A stretch of 7,094 nt of DNA, taken from Elusimicrobiota bacterium. Lineage in GTDB: Bacteria; Elusimicrobiota; Elusimicrobia; UBA1565; UBA9628. Under the pieces are notes generated by a model that was not told where the DNA came from, ran no database searches, and was given only the letters and a program-made list of their open reading frames with translations. The DNA is taken from contig JAQUNT010000109.1 of NCBI GenBank assembly GCA_028717525.1, positions 1 to 7,094 on the forward strand. Reading direction: 5' to 3'. Positions 5,859 to 7,094 of the stretch are shown piece by piece. Position numbers and translations under genes: made by a program. Within the stretch, counting starts at the first letter, position 1, and each line of letters starts with the position of its first letter.

Positions 5859-6445
5859 GGCCGGGCATCGGATGAATCACGCAGTTGTTCAAAGAACATC
5901 ACATCCATGTCGAAGAAGTGATCGACGGAATGGCGAAGGCGCTGATCGAGGCCAGATGAGAATGCCATCAGGTAGACCTGCTTGCCATGCCGCATAATCT
6001 CCCTAATCAGCGGCAGGTAGTCACCATCGCCGCTCGCAAAGATCAACAAATCAACGTCGGGCTGATGCGCATGACGTAAGGAGTCGATGCAAATGTTGAT
6101 ATCCACTATACGGGATTTCCTGCTTGATTTCTCCTTCTTGTAGACTTTTGGCACTATCTGACCCGTAGAGTGGACACCAAACGCTGAGGCCGTATACGTT
6201 ATTTCAGCAATCTTGTTCTTCACTTCCGCTATCTTGTCGTCATCGCCGACGACGCTTGTGTAGTAATTGACTCGGCGAAGCGTCATCGGCGCCACTTGGC
6301 ACATTCGTGCATGCCAGACGAGCGTATCTGGAATGTGGTCGGGGTTAATGTGATTCCGCAGCTTGGCGCCCGCTTGTAGCATGTCTTGGTAGCGGAACGT
6401 CAAGTTCTCGCCGTCGACAAAGAACATCGCTCTCTTTTCAGGCAT
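5855..6445 (-). CDS. NYN/LabA-like PIN-fold ribonuclease
   Basis: This 196-residue protein shows the NYN (LabA/DUF88, PIN-like) nuclease pattern: AMFFVDGENL with Asp11 after the first strand, RIVDINICIDSL with Asp115 and Asp121, and LLIFASGDGDYLPLI with Asp140 and Asp142 followed by IMRHGKQVYLMAF. These acidic residues are the expected divalent-metal site for RNA cleavage. The length covers little beyond the single domain. The ATG at 6445 is supported by an AGGGGG Shine-Dalgarno (complement of 6451-6456) at about 6 nt. Roughly 45% G+C in a sampled stretch contrasts with around 70% in the radical SAM genes, suggesting separate acquisition. The gene abuts an insertion-sequence remnant upstream and vapB downstream. 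Relatives act in RNA decay, defence islands or toxin-like roles; which applies here is not shown. Confidence 0.85.
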   Translation of the reverse strand: MPEKRAMFFVDGENLTFRYQDMLQAGAKLRNHINPDHIPDTLVWHARMCQVAPMTLRRVNYYTSVVGDDDKIAEVKNKIAEITYTASAFGVHSTGQIVPKVYKKEKSSRKSRIVDINICIDSLRHAHQPDVDLLIFASGDGDYLPLIREIMRHGKQVYLMAFSSGLDQRLRHSVDHFFDMDVMFFEQLRDSSDARP

Positions 6446-6454
6446 GTTGTCCCC

Positions 6455-6503
6455 CTGAGCTTCCCCCTGTCTCTAGACCAAGTTGAATTGGGGGATCCGG
6501 GTG
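6455..6503 (-). mobile_element. Solo remnant of an IS3-like element's 3' end
   Basis: These 49 bases match 6931-6979 in the same orientation with three mismatches by eye. They include the probable terminal repeat (TGAGCTTCCCCCTG, starting with TG) and the last transposase codons, which on the minus strand read TRIPQFNLV and a TAG stop. Similarity ends at 6503. It is therefore the scar of an earlier copy of the same IS, deleted to its end, lying directly before the ribosome binding site of the nuclease gene. Confidence 0.65.
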
Positions 6504-6669
6504 TCTGCAACGCCCATCATGTTTCCGGCGTCATCAGACGCCAAGGTGCTCCTCTAGGCTTCTCTAAGATCCATGTGTCTTCCTCTATGAGGACGCTGAA
6601 CACCAGGCTCGGCGGCGTGCGCAATGCGTGCCACCTTCGGGCGGCATCGGCGCGTGACCGCTGAAGTCC
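6504..6669. other. Non-coding stretch between IS scar and broken gene
   Basis: I see no gene here. It holds a perfect 6-bp hairpin GGCGTC/GACGCC (6527-6542) with an ATCA loop and no T-tract, and most of the long imperfect hairpin at 6595-6679. The minus strand has only a trivial start-stop frame. Confidence 0.5.
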
Positions 6670-6679
6670 CTAGTTAGGC
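6595..6679. repeat. Long imperfect hairpin resembling an integron attC site
   Basis: The 85-bp segment folds as nested stems. The outer boxes are GCTGAAC (6595-6601) and GTTAGGC (6673-6679), pairing at 6 of 7 positions if one G-T is counted. Then come CGGCGG (6610-6615) with CCGCTG (6658-6663), GCGC (6619-6622) with GCGC (6650-6653), and an apical TGCCACC (6629-6635) with GGCGGCA (6640-6646) around a TTCG loop. GTTAGGC fits the GTTRRRY attC R' consensus. The partner misses RYYYAAC at one base. The broken gene's stop region reads into the outer box, as in gene cassettes. A chance GC-rich hairpin remains possible. Confidence 0.35.
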
Positions 6680-6930
6680 GCCACTCCCTTTTGACGCTCA
6701 ATTCTCTTGAGCACATGCTGTTGAACGCTTTGATTCATCCGGAGCCAATCCGTTCTACTAATGGCGTTTGTACTGTCGGTTTTCCATGGGCCAGCGACAA
6801 GCATAAGCTTATTTGGGTAGTGCCAGCCGTAGATTGCAATTGGGTGCCCGATATCGGATGAGTCCTCCTCCTTAATCGCAGTCGTGAGGAAGACCTCAGC
6901 ATACTTTCCATCCTCAGAGACGCCAATGGG
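6670..6930 (-). pseudogene. 3' fragment of a hypothetical gene cut by an IS3-like element
   Basis: From the IS boundary near 6931, the minus strand stays open for 86 codons to a TAG at 6670-6672, reading PIGVSEDGKYAEVFLTT... through HPIAIYGWHYPNKLMLVAG to KRIERQKGVAPN. Its amphipathic, mixed composition and Trp/Tyr-rich core (IAIYGWHY) look like real protein, not shadow. No start codon precedes it before the IS end, so the 5' part is missing; it may lie on the far side of the element. The family is not recognised. It is in the same frame as the transposase, separated only by the transposase stop codon, so no fusion is made. Lower G+C than the 83-5418 block. Confidence 0.6.
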
Positions 6931-7094
6931 CTGACCTTCCCCCTGATTCTAGACCAAGTTGAATTGGGGGATCCGGGTGGCGTTCGTTTGTAGCATTGCC
7001 GTGTGTCGTTGTGCAAACTGACTCGGAGAAAGGCCGTTGAGTGCGCCGTGTGGCCGTTCTTCGTTGTACTTCTTCCGATAGGCTTCGATGTGCC
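6931..7094 (-). mobile_element. IS3-family-like insertion sequence, transposase-3' end
   Basis: The element enters from the right edge and ends near 6931/6932, where the left base run TGACCTTCCCCCTG is a plausible IS3-type terminal repeat beginning with TG. The boundary is placed by comparison with the second copy at 6455-6503: similarity starts at the same CTGA in both. The other end and any 3-bp target duplication are outside the window. Confidence 0.7.
6949..7094 (-). CDS. IS3-family-like transposase (OrfB/integrase), C-terminus only
   Basis: On the minus strand from 7092 the frame reads HIEAYRKKYNEERPHGALNG, then LSPSQFAQRH, ending TRIPQFNLV and TAG at 6949-6951. The block YNEERPHGALNGLSPSQFA is the diagnostic tail that follows the last catalytic Glu in the DDE integrase core (rve) of IS3-type OrfB proteins. 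The catalytic residues themselves lie beyond the window edge. The product cuts and joins the element's ends during copy-paste transposition, normally made by frameshifting from an upstream orfA. Only 47 codons are visible, so intactness cannot be judged. The stop codon lies within the 49-bp terminal segment shared with the scar at 6455-6503. Confidence 0.85.
   Translation of the reverse strand, partial: HIEAYRKKYNEERPHGALNGLSPSQFAQRHTAMLQTNATRIPQFNLV

Noticed and set aside
6461..6496. TCCCCC/GGGGGA arms as a Rho-independent terminator
   Set aside because: The loop is over 20 nt, no T-tract follows, and the sequence is explained as an IS end plus transposase codons.
6386..6664. 92-codon plus-strand frame
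   Set aside because: It runs antisense through the nuclease start, the IS scar and the hairpin with no protein-like features.
6735..7016. 93-codon minus-strand frame crossing the IS end
   Set aside because: It is out of frame with both the transposase tail and the gene fragment, each of which reads sensibly in another frame.
1..7094. tRNA or rRNA genes
   Set aside because: I saw no rRNA-like conserved blocks and no cloverleaf with a GTTC-type T-arm in the gaps. A model-based scan was not possible.

Overview
The window is about 7.1 kb of bacterial DNA, probably from an uncultured, GC-rich genome. Most of it (about 125-5420) is strongly GC-rich with tightly packed genes. The two ends differ: the first 120 bases are only about 41% G+C by hand count, and 5820-7094 is visibly AT-richer. 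Nothing fixes the phylum. An Elusimicrobiota-like or deltaproteobacterial-like genome is only an impression from protein style.

Layout. 1-126 (+) is the C-terminal tail of an unrecognised low-GC gene. 83-1171 (-) is a secreted protein of unknown function whose last dozen codons run into that low-GC piece. 1264-2442 (+) is a membrane-anchored SGNH/GDSL-type hydrolase. It converges on, and overlaps by 41 bp, a two-gene minus-strand operon. The first operon gene (3295-5418) joins a B12-binding-like domain, a radical SAM domain and a C-terminal CmoB-like class I methyltransferase domain in one 707-residue chain. The second (2402-3298) is a separate radical SAM enzyme with extra C-terminal cysteines and is coupled by an ATGA overlap. 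This operon is the best candidate for an undescribed biosynthetic or modification pathway. Its substrate cannot be read from the sequence.

5419-5636 is a short region rich in inverted repeats, including two GTTGCT/AGCAAC hairpins exactly 60 bp apart. Upstream lies accessory DNA, all on the minus strand: a VapB-type antitoxin (5637-5822) with no recognisable VapC after it, preceded by a putative operator, then an AT-richer NYN/LabA-like PIN-fold nuclease (5855-6445).

6446-7094 is a mobile-element scar zone. The 3' end of an IS3-like transposase (6949-7094) has apparently cut a hypothetical gene, leaving its last 86 codons (6670-6930). A second copy of the 49-bp IS end sits at 6455-6503, beside the ribosome binding site of the nuclease gene. 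Between them, a long imperfect hairpin at 6595-6679 resembles an integron attC site and begins inside the stop region of the broken gene. The right-hand third therefore looks like horizontally acquired, decaying material next to a stable GC-rich block.
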